DNA from: Duganella sp. Root336D2
GTDB lineage: Bacteria; Pseudomonadota; Gammaproteobacteria; Burkholderiales; Burkholderiaceae_D
DNA: 64,000 nucleotides
NCBI RefSeq assembly: GCF_001425005.1
Contig: NZ_LMDB01000038.1
Location: forward strand, 314,722-378,721
Reading direction: 5' to 3'
Position numbers and translations under genes: made by a program. The notes beneath the pieces are model-generated. The model ran no database searches. It was not told the origin of the DNA and was given only the letters and a program-made list of their open reading frames with translations. Shown here in pieces: positions 34,027 through 45,344 of this stretch (within the stretch, counting starts at the first letter, position 1; every line of letters begins with the position of its first letter).

Positions 34027-35607
34027 TTAGAACTGGTTCATGGTGTTGTCTTTACCGCCTGCCTTCAAGGCAGCTTCGCCGCTGAAGTATTCCTTGTGGT
34101 CGTCGCCGATGTCCGAACCGGACATGTTCTGGTGCTTGACGCAGGCGATACCCTGGCGGATTTCCTTGCGCTGCACGCCGGCCACGTAGCCCAGCATGCC
34201 CTGGTCGCCGAAGTATTCCTTGGCCAGGTTGTCGGTCGACAGTGCCGCGGTATGGTAGGTTGGCAGGGTGATCAGGTGGTGGAAGATGCCTGCATCGCGC
34301 GCCGCATCAGCCTGGAAGGTGCGGATCTTCTCGTCTGCCTCGAGTGCCAGTGCGGTGCTGTCGTACTCGACATTCATCAGGGCGGCGCGGTCGTAGGACG
34401 ACACGTCCTCGCCTGCAGCCTTCATGCGGTCGTAGGCTTGCTGGCGGAAGTTCAGGGTCCAGTTGAACGATGGGCTGTTGTTGTAGACCAGCTTGGCGTT
34501 CGGGATCACCTTGCGGATTTCCTTGACCATGCCGCCGATCTGGCCGATATGCGGTTTTTCGGTTTCGATCCACAGCAGGTCGGCGCCGTTCTGCAGCGAG
34601 GTGATGCAGTCCAGGACGCAACGTGCTTCGCCGGTGCCGGAGCGGAACTGGAACAGGTTGGAAGGCAGGCGCTTAGGACGCAGCAGCTTGCCGTCGCGCT
34701 TGATGATCACGTCGCCGTTGCCCAGGGCGTCGGCCGCCACTTCGTCGCAGTCCAGGAATGCGTTGTACTGGTCGCCCAGGTCGCCAGGCTTGCTGGTGAC
34801 GGCGATCTGCTTGGTCAGGCCGGCGCCCAGCGAGTCGGTACGCGCCACGATGATGCCGTCGTCCACGCCCAGTTCGAGGAAGGCGTAACGCACAGCACGG
34901 ATCTTGGCCAGGAAGTCTTCGTGTGGCACGGTGACTTTGCCGTCCTGGTGGCCGCACTGCTTCTCGTCGGACACCTGGTTTTCGATCTGGATGCAGCAGG
35001 CACCCGCTTCGATGAACTGCTTGGCCAGCAGGTAGGTCGCTTCGGCGTTGCCGAAACCGGCGTCGATGTCGGCGATGATCGGCACGACGTGGGTGACGTG
35101 GTTGTCGATCTTGTCCTGGATGGCTTTCTTGGCGTCGCCGCTGGCGGCGTCGAGCTGGCGGAACAGGCCGCCCAGTTCGCGCGCGTCAGCCTGGCGCAGG
35201 AAGGTGTACAGCTCTTTGATGAGGGCCGAGACGGCGGTTTTTTCATGCATCGACTGGTCCGGCAGCGGGCCGAACTCGGAGCGCAGTGCAGCGACCATCC
35301 AGCCCGACAGGTAGAGGTAGCGGCGGTCGGTGCTGTTGAAGTGCTTCTTAATCGAGATCATTTTTTGCTGGCCGATGAAACCGTGCCAGCAACCCAGGGA
35401 CTGGGTGTACTGGGATGGGTCGGCATCGTAGCGGGCCATGTCGGCGCGCATGATCTTGGCGGTGTAGCGGGCAATGTCCAGGCCGGTCTTGAACCTGTTC
35501 TGGGCGCGCATACGGGCGGCCGCTTCCGGGCTGATGGCGTTCCAGGCGCTGCCGTTGCGTTCCTTCAGGGCTGCGATGGCTTGGATGTCGTCTTGGTAGT
35601 GGGACAT
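34027..35607 (-). CDS. aceA: Isocitrate lyase (large type)
   Basis: 526 residues. Isocitrate lyase cleaves isocitrate to glyoxylate and succinate in the glyoxylate shunt. The active-site region reads SDEKQCGHQDGKVTVP, where the family KKCGH is KQCGH; this variant and the ~530-residue length fit the large isocitrate lyases of Pseudomonas and betaproteobacteria. Metal-binding IADIDAGFGNAEATY and LLWIETEKPHIGQIGGM are present. AGGAATAG precedes the ATG. An AT-rich upstream region holds an 18-base palindrome and repeated TTTTGCAA-like boxes. No malate synthase gene lies in the window. Confidence 0.96.
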   Translation of the reverse strand: MSHYQDDIQAIAALKERNGSAWNAISPEAAARMRAQNRFKTGLDIARYTAKIMRADMARYDADPSQYTQSLGCWHGFIGQQKMISIKKHFNSTDRRYLYLSGWMVAALRSEFGPLPDQSMHEKTAVSALIKELYTFLRQADARELGGLFRQLDAASGDAKKAIQDKIDNHVTHVVPIIADIDAGFGNAEATYLLAKQFIEAGACCIQIENQVSDEKQCGHQDGKVTVPHEDFLAKIRAVRYAFLELGVDDGIIVARTDSLGAGLTKQIAVTSKPGDLGDQYNAFLDCDEVAADALGNGDVIIKRDGKLLRPKRLPSNLFQFRSGTGEARCVLDCITSLQNGADLLWIETEKPHIGQIGGMVKEIRKVIPNAKLVYNNSPSFNWTLNFRQQAYDRMKAAGEDVSSYDRAALMNVEYDSTALALEADEKIRTFQADAARDAGIFHHLITLPTYHTAALSTDNLAKEYFGDQGMLGYVAGVQRKEIRQGIACVKHQNMSGSDIGDDHKEYFSGEAALKAGGKDNTMNQF

Positions 35608-35686
35608 GGTCTATTCCTAGCAAAAAAGCGGATTAAAAAAGGCGAAGCACTTGGAATAATGATAGGCCGTTCTTTTGCGATGCACC

Positions 35687-35704
35687 ATGTCTTATATAAG
35701 ACAT
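35687..35704. promoter_or_regulatory. 18-base perfect palindrome upstream of aceA, candidate operator
   Basis: ATGTCTTATATAAGACAT is perfectly self-complementary and lies 80 bases before the aceA ATG within an AT-rich stretch. Its form fits a dimeric repressor, such as a GntR-family regulator; the regulator is not identified here. Confidence 0.55.
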
Positions 35705-35854
35705 ATAAGTTATATTTTATCGTTTAAATTCAATGAGATATTTTGCAATTACCATGATATGAAATTGCTTTTCGCGGAATGAACTGTTCGGTATGATGCG
35801 CCGCCAAGCAATTTTCTACGATATGAGATCAGGATTTTGCAATGTGAAATGCGC

Positions 35855-36838
35855 TCATTTGGGCAGCACCGGCATCACCCCGCTTTGGTCTTCCTCGCTG
35901 CTGTCGACGTTGCCGAAATGGACTTCGAGGTCCTGGGTCGGCTGGAAATTCAACAGGCGCACCTGGTAGGTACGTGCGTCGATCTTCTTGAAGGTGCCAG
36001 GGAAGCACAGGCTGATCAGTTCATCGGGCTTGCGCTTGACGATATTCAGGGTGAAATCTTCGATGCCGCGCTTCCAGGTGTTGCCGGTGGTGAGGATGTA
36101 GGACACGTTATGCGTGTTGACATAGCCATTGTTGCGCGCCTCCACCTTGGCACGCGCGTTCAGGTAGCTCTTGTCGGTGCAGTAGACTTTCGCGAAGTCC
36201 TCGTGCATGCCGGATTCGCCGGGGCCGCCGGCGACGAAGGGGCGGTAGTCATGGTGCACGCGCACGACTTTATTGGCAGGGAATTTCTGGCTCCAGACGT
36301 AATTGACTTCCACCTTCCAGGTCGGCTCACCATTATCCTTGTCCAGCAGGCCCAGCTTGGTCATCTGTTTGGCTTGCTGTCCAGTGAACGCGGCGGCCCT
36401 GCCCGACTTTGCGCCAAAGCTGGGCGAGTAGGCGATTTCCTTGTTGCTGAAACCAAGTTTTCGCAGTTGCGCCGTGACGTCCTTGCCATCAGGCAAGCGA
36501 GCTACCATCCGGCTCTGGAACGACACCGGCTTGCCGTCTACCCGGATGGAAAAACCGTCAGGCTGGCCGTAGTAGGTATCGCTGTCCTGTTGCGCGGCAG
36601 GGTAGGGCGGCAACGGGAAAACAATGGTTTCTTCGACATCGCTGGCCGATTCGTTCAGGAATTCATAGTCGACACTGATCAGGTTGTGGCTGATATTCAG
36701 CACTTCCTTTTTCATGGCAATGGCGTCGGTCTTGCCGAATACGATGCCGCCAACGCCAACTGCGGCAATGCCGTCGTTGGCCAGCGCGGCGCTGGATAGG
36801 GTGAGCGCCGCAATGGCGAGGTGCAAGTGTTTATTCAT
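35855..36838 (-). CDS. DUF4424 domain periplasmic protein
   Basis: 327 residues with signal peptide (about residues 1-20, ending ALA). The DUF4424 signature is visible: NDGIAAVGVGGIVFGKTDAIAMKKEVLNIS, DYEFLNESASDVEETIVFPLPPYP and HHDYRPFVAGG. Function is unknown; the fold is predicted as beta-rich and secreted. A Cys pair (VYCTDKSY, ISLCFPGTFK) may form a disulfide. It is divergent from the GFA gene and downstream in orientation of nothing obvious. Confidence 0.85.
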   Translation of the reverse strand: MNKHLHLAIAALTLSSAALANDGIAAVGVGGIVFGKTDAIAMKKEVLNISHNLISVDYEFLNESASDVEETIVFPLPPYPAAQQDSDTYYGQPDGFSIRVDGKPVSFQSRMVARLPDGKDVTAQLRKLGFSNKEIAYSPSFGAKSGRAAAFTGQQAKQMTKLGLLDKDNGEPTWKVEVNYVWSQKFPANKVVRVHHDYRPFVAGGPGESGMHEDFAKVYCTDKSYLNARAKVEARNNGYVNTHNVSYILTTGNTWKRGIEDFTLNIVKRKPDELISLCFPGTFKKIDARTYQVRLLNFQPTQDLEVHFGNVDSSEEDQSGVMPVLPK

Positions 36839-36928
36839 GGTAAGTAATTATATTGTTAATAATGGAATAGCTGCGCGCTCCTGGGGCGCCGATGGCGCTA
36901 CATTGGCATTTTCCCCAGGAGGCCGGCC

Positions 36929-37303
36929 ATGACTATCAAAGGAAGTTGCCATTGTGGTGCCGTCGCATTCGAGATCGATGGCGAAATTCCCCCTCAGCTC
37001 ACGCGTTGTACCTGCTCCTTCTGCGCCAAGCGCGGTGCGCTGCTGGCCTATTTTCCCCCGGGCCAGTTCAAACTGGTGCCGGCACCGTCGGGCGACAGCG
37101 CCTATCGCTGGAAGACCAGGGCTGTGGCGCACCATTTCTGCCCGCTGTGCGGCTGCGCTACCTTTTCTGATTCTCCTGACTTCCAGCTCGACGGCAGCTG
37201 GGATGGCCATACCCGCCGCATCGGCGTCAATGCGCGCCTGTTCGACGGCTTTGATGCTGCCACGGCCGCTGTGACCGTGATCGACGGCAAGCACCTGTGG
37301 TGA
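36929..37303 (+). CDS. GFA/CENP-V family zinc protein
   Basis: 124 residues. The zinc-binding cysteines occur in the family pattern: GSCHCGAVAFE, RCTCSFCAKRGALL and HFCPLCGCATF. GFA family members include glutathione-dependent formaldehyde-activating enzyme, although most bacterial members have unknown substrates and no glutathione-linked partner gene is nearby. GGAGG lies before the ATG. The product is likely cytosolic. Confidence 0.87.
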   Translation: MTIKGSCHCGAVAFEIDGEIPPQLTRCTCSFCAKRGALLAYFPPGQFKLVPAPSGDSAYRWKTRAVAHHFCPLCGCATFSDSPDFQLDGSWDGHTRRIGVNARLFDGFDAATAAVTVIDGKHLW

Positions 37304-37391
37304 GCTGCGGCGAAAATTAAAGAATTTTCACCATGGCAAATTCCCGATTATATAATCGATAACCTTTATTTTTATATAGGAACTACCCAGA

Positions 37392-40211
<2,820 letters not shown>

Positions 40212-40220
40212 TTGAAGTTC

Positions 40221-40241
40221 CCCGCCGCTTCGCGCGGCGGG
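40221..40241. terminator. Hairpin between convergent M16 and SRPBCC genes
   Basis: CCCGCCGC-ttcgc-GCGGCGGG is an eight-base stem between the two stop codons. The flanks are only moderately T-rich, so termination is likely but not certain. Confidence 0.65.
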
Positions 40242-40248
40242 TCTCCCC

Positions 40249-41196
40249 TTAAGCGCCGAGCAGCGCCTCGAGCTTGTCGAAGGATCCGCTCCAGCCCTGC
40301 GTCATGCTGGCGCGGTGCTCGAGGAAGGCCGCCAGTTCGGCCGCCGTCGCTTTGCCTTCCACTTCCCACGTTACCGTCACCCGGGTGCGATTCGGCGCTT
40401 CGGCAGCGAATTGCACCGTGGTTCGCATGGTTTCCGGCCATACCGGCGCCATTGGATGGCGCGCGATGTTTTCGTTCTCGTCGCAGAATTGCTGGGTGTA
40501 GACCAGCAGGTCGGGGCGGCGGATCTCTTCGTAATGGGCGCGGCCATACATGGTGATGGCCGCATTGCTCATGCAGTACAGCGATGCGCCGCCGGAGCGA
40601 ATGTCTGCGCGCAGGAAGCGCATCTCCATGCCGGTAGGCGGAAGCCAGCGGGCCAGGTGCTCGGGCTTGGTCCACATGTCGAACACGGTTGCCAGCGGCG
40701 CCTCGAAGCTGCGGTTGATGACGAACTTGTCCTGGTCCGCCAGGCGCTTGCCCAGGTATTCGGCCAGGCGGTCCCAGGTCGAATCGCCATTGGCGTGGCG
40801 GATGAACTGGCGGGTCTGGGCGGCAGCTTGCGCATCGGCCAGGGCCATGGTCATGTCCATGCGGGTCTTGCCATCCACCTCTTCAAACAGGACGGTGACG
40901 CGGAACAGCGGCGGCGTGTCTTCGGTGGCGCCGTGGTCGTAGACCAGCTTATGCAGCGGCTCCACCACGTGATAGGTGGTCATGTTGGGGAAGTCGGTGC
41001 CGTCCGGGCCGTGCATGGTGTAGCGCCAGGTTCCGCCGACGCGCAGGTCCTTGCTGTGCGTGGTCAGCGTGAAGCCGCGCGGCCCCCACCATTGCGCCAC
41101 TTGGGCTGGATCGTTCCACGCATCCCAGACTGCCTGCACGGGCGCGTCATAGCTGCGGATAATGCGAATCTCATTCGGGGCAGTGAATTCAGGCAT
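40249..41196 (-). CDS. Two-domain SRPBCC (AHSA1-like) protein
   Basis: 315 residues with two tandem AHSA1-type domains: the first from RIIRSYDAPVQAVWDAWNDPAQVAQWWGPRGF, the second from FVINRSFEAPLATVFDMWTKPEHLARWLPP. Each has the W-x-x-P-x-x-x-x-x-W ligand-tunnel signature. The ATG at 41196 is chosen because GGAG lies six bases before it; the ATG at 41202 is too close. It overlaps the ArsR gene by eight bases, forming the common ArsR-SRPBCC pair, where the regulator senses a stress that the SRPBCC protein handles. Confidence 0.87.
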   Translation of the reverse strand: MPEFTAPNEIRIIRSYDAPVQAVWDAWNDPAQVAQWWGPRGFTLTTHSKDLRVGGTWRYTMHGPDGTDFPNMTTYHVVEPLHKLVYDHGATEDTPPLFRVTVLFEEVDGKTRMDMTMALADAQAAAQTRQFIRHANGDSTWDRLAEYLGKRLADQDKFVINRSFEAPLATVFDMWTKPEHLARWLPPTGMEMRFLRADIRSGGASLYCMSNAAITMYGRAHYEEIRRPDLLVYTQQFCDENENIARHPMAPVWPETMRTTVQFAAEAPNRTRVTVTWEVEGKATAAELAAFLEHRASMTQGWSGSFDKLEALLGA

Positions 41197-41545
41197 TTTC
41201 ATCTCCTTCAGGTGGGTTTTTTGCAGTGACGGTTTTCAGGTAGGCCTCGAGGCGGTCGAAACTTTCTTCCCAGAACCCGCGGTATTGCTCCATCCAGCCG
41301 GCGGCGTCCTTCAGCCCTTGGCCATTGATCTTGCACGAGCGCCATTGCGCCTTGCGCGTCTTGGTGATGAGGCCGGCCTTTTCGAGCACCTGCAAATGTT
41401 TGGTGATAGCAGGCAAGCTCATCTCGTCCAGGAAAGGCTCGGCCAGGTCGGAAACATTGGCCTCTCCCAGCGACAGCCGCGCAAGCATGGCGCGCCGGGT
41501 CGGGTCTGCCAGCGCAGAAAAGGTTTGGCTGAGAGGATCTTGCAT
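41189..41545 (-). CDS. ArsR-family winged-helix regulator
   Basis: 118 residues. The ArsR layout is clear: LADPTRRAMLARLSLGEANVSDLAEPF then recognition helix SLPAITKHLQVLEKAGLITKTRKAQWRSCKI. No metal-binding CxC motif is visible, and this branch usually pairs with SRPBCC genes rather than metal transporters. It probably autoregulates the two-gene operon from the region just upstream, where an AT-rich near-palindrome (ATCGATTAATTAACTGATT) sits. Confidence 0.92.
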   Translation of the reverse strand: MQDPLSQTFSALADPTRRAMLARLSLGEANVSDLAEPFLDEMSLPAITKHLQVLEKAGLITKTRKAQWRSCKINGQGLKDAAGWMEQYRGFWEESFDRLEAYLKTVTAKNPPEGDENA

Positions 41546-41630
41546 CGAATTTCACCAATCGATTAATTAACTGATTGGTTTAATATAGGCCGGAGAAGGG
41601 ATGGCGTCAAGCGCGTCCTGTCCCGGAAAG

Positions 41631-41660
41631 AAAAACGCCGATCGTGAGGATCGGCGTTTT
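41631..41660 (-). terminator. Rho-independent terminator of the PEP-CTERM gene
   Basis: AAAACGCCGATC and GATCGGCGTTTT form a 12-base stem around five bases; on the minus strand the stem is followed by T-rich sequence. The same stem sequence recurs at 43175-43204. Confidence 0.85.
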
Positions 41661-41676
41661 CAGGGGGGGCTTCGGC

Positions 41677-42249
41677 TTACGACTTGCGTGGCTTGCGGCG
41701 CGCAATGGCAATGCCTGCCAGGCCCAGCGACAGCAGCAGCATGCTGGCTGGTTCCGGGATGTCATTCGGCGTGGTGGTGTTGCTGAAGGAGAAGCTCAGG
41801 TCATTGAATTCGAAGGGGCCGTTGTACAGGTCTTCGAAGCTCACCAGCGTGGTGTTGGGAAGCCAGTTGCCCTGCACGCGTGCGTGGAACGAGCCATCTT
41901 GGTTGCGGCCGGCCAACCCGGTGAAATAGTCCGAATTGGTGTTGTTGACGTGCAGGCGGAAGACGAGTTCGCTAGCCACGGCAAAGCTGCCCAGGTCCAC
42001 AGTCGCGCCAATGGCCGAGCCATGATTATTGAACAGGAAAATGTCGTTGCCCGCGATGCCGTCATTGGTGACGAGGTACAGGTCATTGCTGTACGAAGCG
42101 GAATTGCCCTCGTAGCGCGCGACAATATTGGCGGTGCTGCCAACCAGCACAGGATTGCCTTCGGTGCCGGTGGTGGCGATCGGGAAGGCAAAGGCTGACA
42201 GCGGGGCGATCAGTGCGATGGCAGCCAAGAGCTGGCGAAGAAGTTTCAT
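41677..42249 (-). CDS. PEP-CTERM sorting domain protein
   Basis: 190 residues with a Sec signal (about residues 1-22, ending AFA) and a C-terminal PEP-CTERM sorting tag: IPEPASMLLLSLGLAGIAIARRKPRKS, i.e. PEP, a hydrophobic helix and basic tail. The tag is recognised by the exosortase EpsH system, which in this group is tied to exopolysaccharide production. No exosortase gene is in this window. The mature region is a beta-rich, Asn/Ser/Thr-rich domain (LVGSTANIVARYEGNSASYSND). ATG at 42249 chosen over an upstream one. Confidence 0.9.
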   Translation of the reverse strand: MKLLRQLLAAIALIAPLSAFAFPIATTGTEGNPVLVGSTANIVARYEGNSASYSNDLYLVTNDGIAGNDIFLFNNHGSAIGATVDLGSFAVASELVFRLHVNNTNSDYFTGLAGRNQDGSFHARVQGNWLPNTTLVSFEDLYNGPFEFNDLSFSFSNTTTPNDIPEPASMLLLSLGLAGIAIARRKPRKS

Positions 42250-42410
42250 TGAGAATCCCAAGGGTTGACAAAGACTCAACAGGATTAGCACAAATCATGC
42301 CATAGCAACAATATTGTTGGTTTCGCTTGTAGTTACAAGCGGTTACGCCTTGTTTTACTAGTGAAATTCATTGCCTGGATGGCAATGTGTAAAATTTCCC
42401 GACAAAAACA

Positions 42411-42437
42411 AAAATGCCACACGAAGGTGGCATTTTT
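42411..42437 (-). terminator. Rho-independent terminator of the beta-barrel protein gene
   Basis: AAAATGCCAC-acgaag-GTGGCATTTTT forms a stem with A and T tracts on the two strands, 28 bases after the gene's stop; it can terminate in both directions. Confidence 0.88.
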
Positions 42438-42464
42438 AGCTCCAGGACAAGCTTCGTGCAGGCC

Positions 42465-43055
42465 TTAGAAATAGTAATTGCCCGAGATGCCAACGTGCTC
42501 GGCTTTCACTTCCACGGGACGGAAACGGCTCTTGACGTCGAACTTCTCATTCACGTAACGCACTTTAATGCTCGCTTGCGGCGAGAACATATACTCCGCC
42601 TCTACCAGGCCGCTCAGGGTGTTGTCGAACTTCACGTCGTCGATATCGGCCACACCGCTTCCGCTCAGCTTGGCGCCCGATACATAGCGCAGGCCGGTGC
42701 CGATCTTCCATTGCTGGTTGATGTGATAGAAGGCCATGGCTTCTACCGGGACGCGCTGGAACGTCAGGCTGCCATTTTGCGCGGACTGCTCGTCCACGTG
42801 GAAGTTGACGCTGGTTTGCGCGGAAAACTGCTCATTGATGCGGAATTCCAGGCCAGCGGTGAAGTACACGCCGGAGCCGGCTTTGATGCTGGCCGTGTCG
42901 CCGTTGGTGTACTCGGCGGTGGCCAGTTTGTCGCCGCCGGTGCTGGCGCCGATGCCGACAAAGCCGCGAACGGTCTTGGCCGGGGCGGCAACTTCCTGGG
43001 CGAACGAAGACGAGGCGATTGCCAGCGCGGCGAGGGCGAATACAGCTTTTTTCAT
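42465..43055 (-). CDS. Small outer-membrane beta-barrel protein
   Basis: 196 residues with a signal peptide (ending SSFA|QE). The rest is alternating beta strands (GVYFTAGLEFRINEQFSAQTSVNFHV, WKIGTGLRYVSG, AEYMFSPQASIKVRYVNEKF) and ends NYYF with a terminal aromatic, the outer-membrane insertion signal. It resembles OmpW/OmpA-type eight-stranded porin-like proteins; a specific function is not deducible. AGAGAT precedes the ATG. Confidence 0.8.
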   Translation of the reverse strand: MKKAVFALAALAIASSSFAQEVAAPAKTVRGFVGIGASTGGDKLATAEYTNGDTASIKAGSGVYFTAGLEFRINEQFSAQTSVNFHVDEQSAQNGSLTFQRVPVEAMAFYHINQQWKIGTGLRYVSGAKLSGSGVADIDDVKFDNTLSGLVEAEYMFSPQASIKVRYVNEKFDVKSRFRPVEVKAEHVGISGNYYF

Positions 43056-43174
43056 GCTTTTGATCTCTTGTTGAAAAACTTGCTAAGGGGAAATATAAAC
43101 GCGAGATGGTATCATCTTGATACCTTCTTAAAATGCGCTAATTCTCACCAAATCAAAAGCCATTGCACAAAACA

Positions 43175-43204
43175 AAAACGCCGATCGCAAGGATCGGCGT
43201 TTTT
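43175..43204 (-). terminator. Rho-independent terminator downstream of tRNA-Phe
   Basis: AAAACGCCGATC-gcaag-GATCGGCGTTTT forms a 12-base stem located just past the 3' end of the tRNA gene on the minus strand; stem sequence shared with 41631-41660. Confidence 0.85.
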
Positions 43205-43216
43205 ACTTTTTATTCT

Positions 43217-43292
43217 TGGTGGCCCGGGGCGGAATCGAACCACCGACACAAGGATTTTCAATCCTCTGCTCTACCAACTGAGCTACCAGGCC
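43217..43292 (-). tRNA. tRNA-Phe (anticodon GAA), CCA encoded
   Basis: Read on the minus strand, a seven-base acceptor stem (GGCCTGG / CCGGGCC) closes a standard cloverleaf: D-arm AGCTCAGTTGGTAGAGC, anticodon stem-loop GAGGATTGAAAATCCTT with anticodon GAA, and T-arm with TTCGATTC. The 3' ACCA is encoded. It is 76 bases. A rho-independent terminator follows. Confidence 0.96.
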
Positions 43293-43355
43293 AAGAGGCA
43301 GCATTATAGCAGGCAATCCTTGGTTTGCAATAGCCTTTTTCTGTTGTGGGAAAGT

Positions 43356-43361
43356 TATAAT
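43356..43361 (+). promoter_or_regulatory. Perfect -10 box placed for a leaderless ubiH-like transcript
   Basis: TATAAT ends seven bases before the ATG at 43368, so a start about seven bases downstream would fall on the start codon itself. No Shine-Dalgarno is present. No good -35 at 17 bases (GCCTTT) is seen. Confidence 0.5.
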
Positions 43362-43367
43362 GCGCGC

Positions 43368-44573
43368 ATGAACAAGCCCACGCATCACCATATGCAGACT
43401 GCGGTCTGCATCGTTGGCAATGGCGCCATTGCCAAGACGGCCGCCCTGGCGTTTGCCCAGTCCGGATTGAGTGTGACCTTGCTGGCGCCGGCTCCGCCGC
43501 CGGCCCGCCCGGACGAGGCGAGCTGGGACGTCCGCGTGTTCGCCATCAACCACACTGCCCACCGCCTGCTTGATTCCCTGAAAGTGTGGGGCGCGATGGA
43601 TCAGGCGCGTATTGCCCCGGTCGACGCCATGCTGGTCAATGGCGACGGCAGCAAGGCCGGCGCGCTGAACTTCGATGCCTACGGCGCCCACACCGGCACA
43701 TTGTGCTGGATCGTGGAGGACCGCAACCTGAACCAGGCGCTGGATGCCGCGCTGCGTTTCGCCCAGAACGTGCATTTCGTGCACGGCCAAGCGGTCGCGC
43801 TGAAACACGACGAGCAGGGCGCGGTGATCACCATGGACGATGGTTCCCACCTGGGCGCCTCGCTGGTGGTTGGCGCCGACGGCGCCCAGTCCTGGGTGCG
43901 CGGCCAGTGCGATATCGGCCTCGATTACCGCCCGTACAACCAGAGCGGCGTGGTGTCCAACTTCGCTTGCGAACTGCCGCACCACGGCGTTGCGCACCAG
44001 TGGTTTACTGGCGAGCAGGGCATCGTGGCCCTGCTGCCGCTGCCGGGCAACCAGGTTTCGCTGGTGTGGTCTGCGCCGGACACGCTGGCCGATTCCCTGT
44101 GCCGCGAAGGCGCCACTGCGCTGGCCGAACGGCTGGCCGCCTTTGCCCATGAAAAGCTGGGCAAGCTGGCGCCGCTGCAGCCGGAAGTGGTCAAGGCCTT
44201 CCCGCTGCGGCTGATGCGCCCGCATTCGATGGTGGCGCCGCGCGTGGCCCTGGTGGGTGATGCTGCCCACGTGGTGCACCCGCTGGCCGGCCACGGCATG
44301 AACCTGGGCTTCGGCGATGTGCAGGAATTGGTGAAAGCCGTGGCGGAACGGGAAGAGCACCGTTCCATCGGCGATGACCGCGTGCTGGCGCGCTATGCCC
44401 GTGCACGCAAGGAAGAAGTCAGCCTGATGCTGGCCACAACGGATGGACTGGAGCGACTGTTCGCCACCGATCTCGAACCGGTGCGCGCAGTGCGTAATTT
44501 CGGGCTAAACTTGCTGGATAAATTGCCGGGCGTAAAGCGCCGGCTGATCTCACATGCCCTCGGAAAGCTGTAA
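43368..44573 (+). CDS. UbiH/UbiF/COQ6-family FAD hydroxylase (ubiquinone biosynthesis type)
   Basis: 401 residues. N-terminal FAD-binding GxGxxG-type sequence is IVGNGAIAKTAALAFAQSGLSVTLL; the second FAD motif is ALVGDAAHVVHPLAGHGMNLGFGDV. These match aromatic-ring hydroxylases of ubiquinone biosynthesis (UbiH, UbiF, UbiM, UbiI); which ring position is not decided by sequence alone. The following dsbC gene starts 12 bases after it and is probably in the same operon. The start at 43368 follows a -10 box directly and the longer frame antisense to the barrel gene is rejected. Confidence 0.88.
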   Translation: MNKPTHHHMQTAVCIVGNGAIAKTAALAFAQSGLSVTLLAPAPPPARPDEASWDVRVFAINHTAHRLLDSLKVWGAMDQARIAPVDAMLVNGDGSKAGALNFDAYGAHTGTLCWIVEDRNLNQALDAALRFAQNVHFVHGQAVALKHDEQGAVITMDDGSHLGASLVVGADGAQSWVRGQCDIGLDYRPYNQSGVVSNFACELPHHGVAHQWFTGEQGIVALLPLPGNQVSLVWSAPDTLADSLCREGATALAERLAAFAHEKLGKLAPLQPEVVKAFPLRLMRPHSMVAPRVALVGDAAHVVHPLAGHGMNLGFGDVQELVKAVAEREEHRSIGDDRVLARYARARKEEVSLMLATTDGLERLFATDLEPVRAVRNFGLNLLDKLPGVKRRLISHALGKL

Positions 44574-44584
44574 GCGGAGAACCT

Positions 44585-45307
44585 ATGAAGAAGAGTAAGC
44601 TGGTTTTGGCAATGGCCTCGGTCATGCTGATGTCCTGTGCGGATGCGCAGAATGGAAAAGAAGAAGCGCAAGTGCGCAAAGCCCTGGCCGAGCGCCTGAA
44701 CGGCGTCAAGATCGACTCCATCAGGAAGGCCCCGATCCCCGGGATGTATGAAGTGGCGATCGGCAATGAGCTGCGCTACACCGACCCGACCGGCCGCTAC
44801 CTGCTGGAAGGCCACATCCTTGACCTGCAGACCCGCACCGACCTGACCCAGGCCCGCATCGATGACCTGAACAAGATCAAGTTCGACGACCTGCCTTTCG
44901 AACTGGCGCTGAAGTCCGTCAAGGGCAACGGCAAGCGCGTGATGGCGATTTTCGAAGATCCGAACTGCGGCTATTGCAAGCGCTTCCGCCAGACGACCCT
45001 GGCCAGTACGGATAACGTGACCGTGTACACCTTCCTGTACAACATCCTGTCGCCGGATTCTTTCACCAAGTCGCAGAACATCTGGTGCTCGTCCGACCGC
45101 AATAAGGCTTGGGACGACTGGATGTTGAACGGCAAGGCAGCGCCGGCAGCGCCGAATGGCTGCACTTCGCCTAACGACAAGGTACTGGCCCTGGGCCAGA
45201 AAATGAGCATCAATGGCACGCCGGCGATCTTCTTCGCTGACGGTAGCCGCATTGCAGGAGCCGTTGACCAGCGTGCGCTGGAAGCAAAGTTCGCCACCAT
45301 TAAGTAA
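44585..45307 (+). CDS. dsbC: DsbC family thiol:disulfide isomerase
   Basis: 240 residues with a signal peptide (about residues 1-22). N-terminal dimerisation part (AEEAQVRKALAERLNGVKIDSIRKAPIPGMYEVAIG) precedes a thioredoxin-fold catalytic domain with the CGYC active site at residues 128-131 and cis-Pro in INGTPAIFF. This is periplasmic disulfide isomerase, kept reduced by DsbD. It is downstream of the UbiH-type gene, a common betaproteobacterial arrangement. AGCGGAGAAC provides the ribosome site. Confidence 0.93.
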   Translation: MKKSKLVLAMASVMLMSCADAQNGKEEAQVRKALAERLNGVKIDSIRKAPIPGMYEVAIGNELRYTDPTGRYLLEGHILDLQTRTDLTQARIDDLNKIKFDDLPFELALKSVKGNGKRVMAIFEDPNCGYCKRFRQTTLASTDNVTVYTFLYNILSPDSFTKSQNIWCSSDRNKAWDDWMLNGKAAPAAPNGCTSPNDKVLALGQKMSINGTPAIFFADGSRIAGAVDQRALEAKFATIK

Positions 45308-45344
45308 AAATGCGGGTTCAGGTCCAACTAACTAGGGAGCTGGC

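Noticed and set aside
42414..43368. A long upstream extension of the UbiH-type frame over the beta-barrel gene
   Set aside because: Translation there is antisense to a real signal-peptide protein; the domain begins only at 43368.
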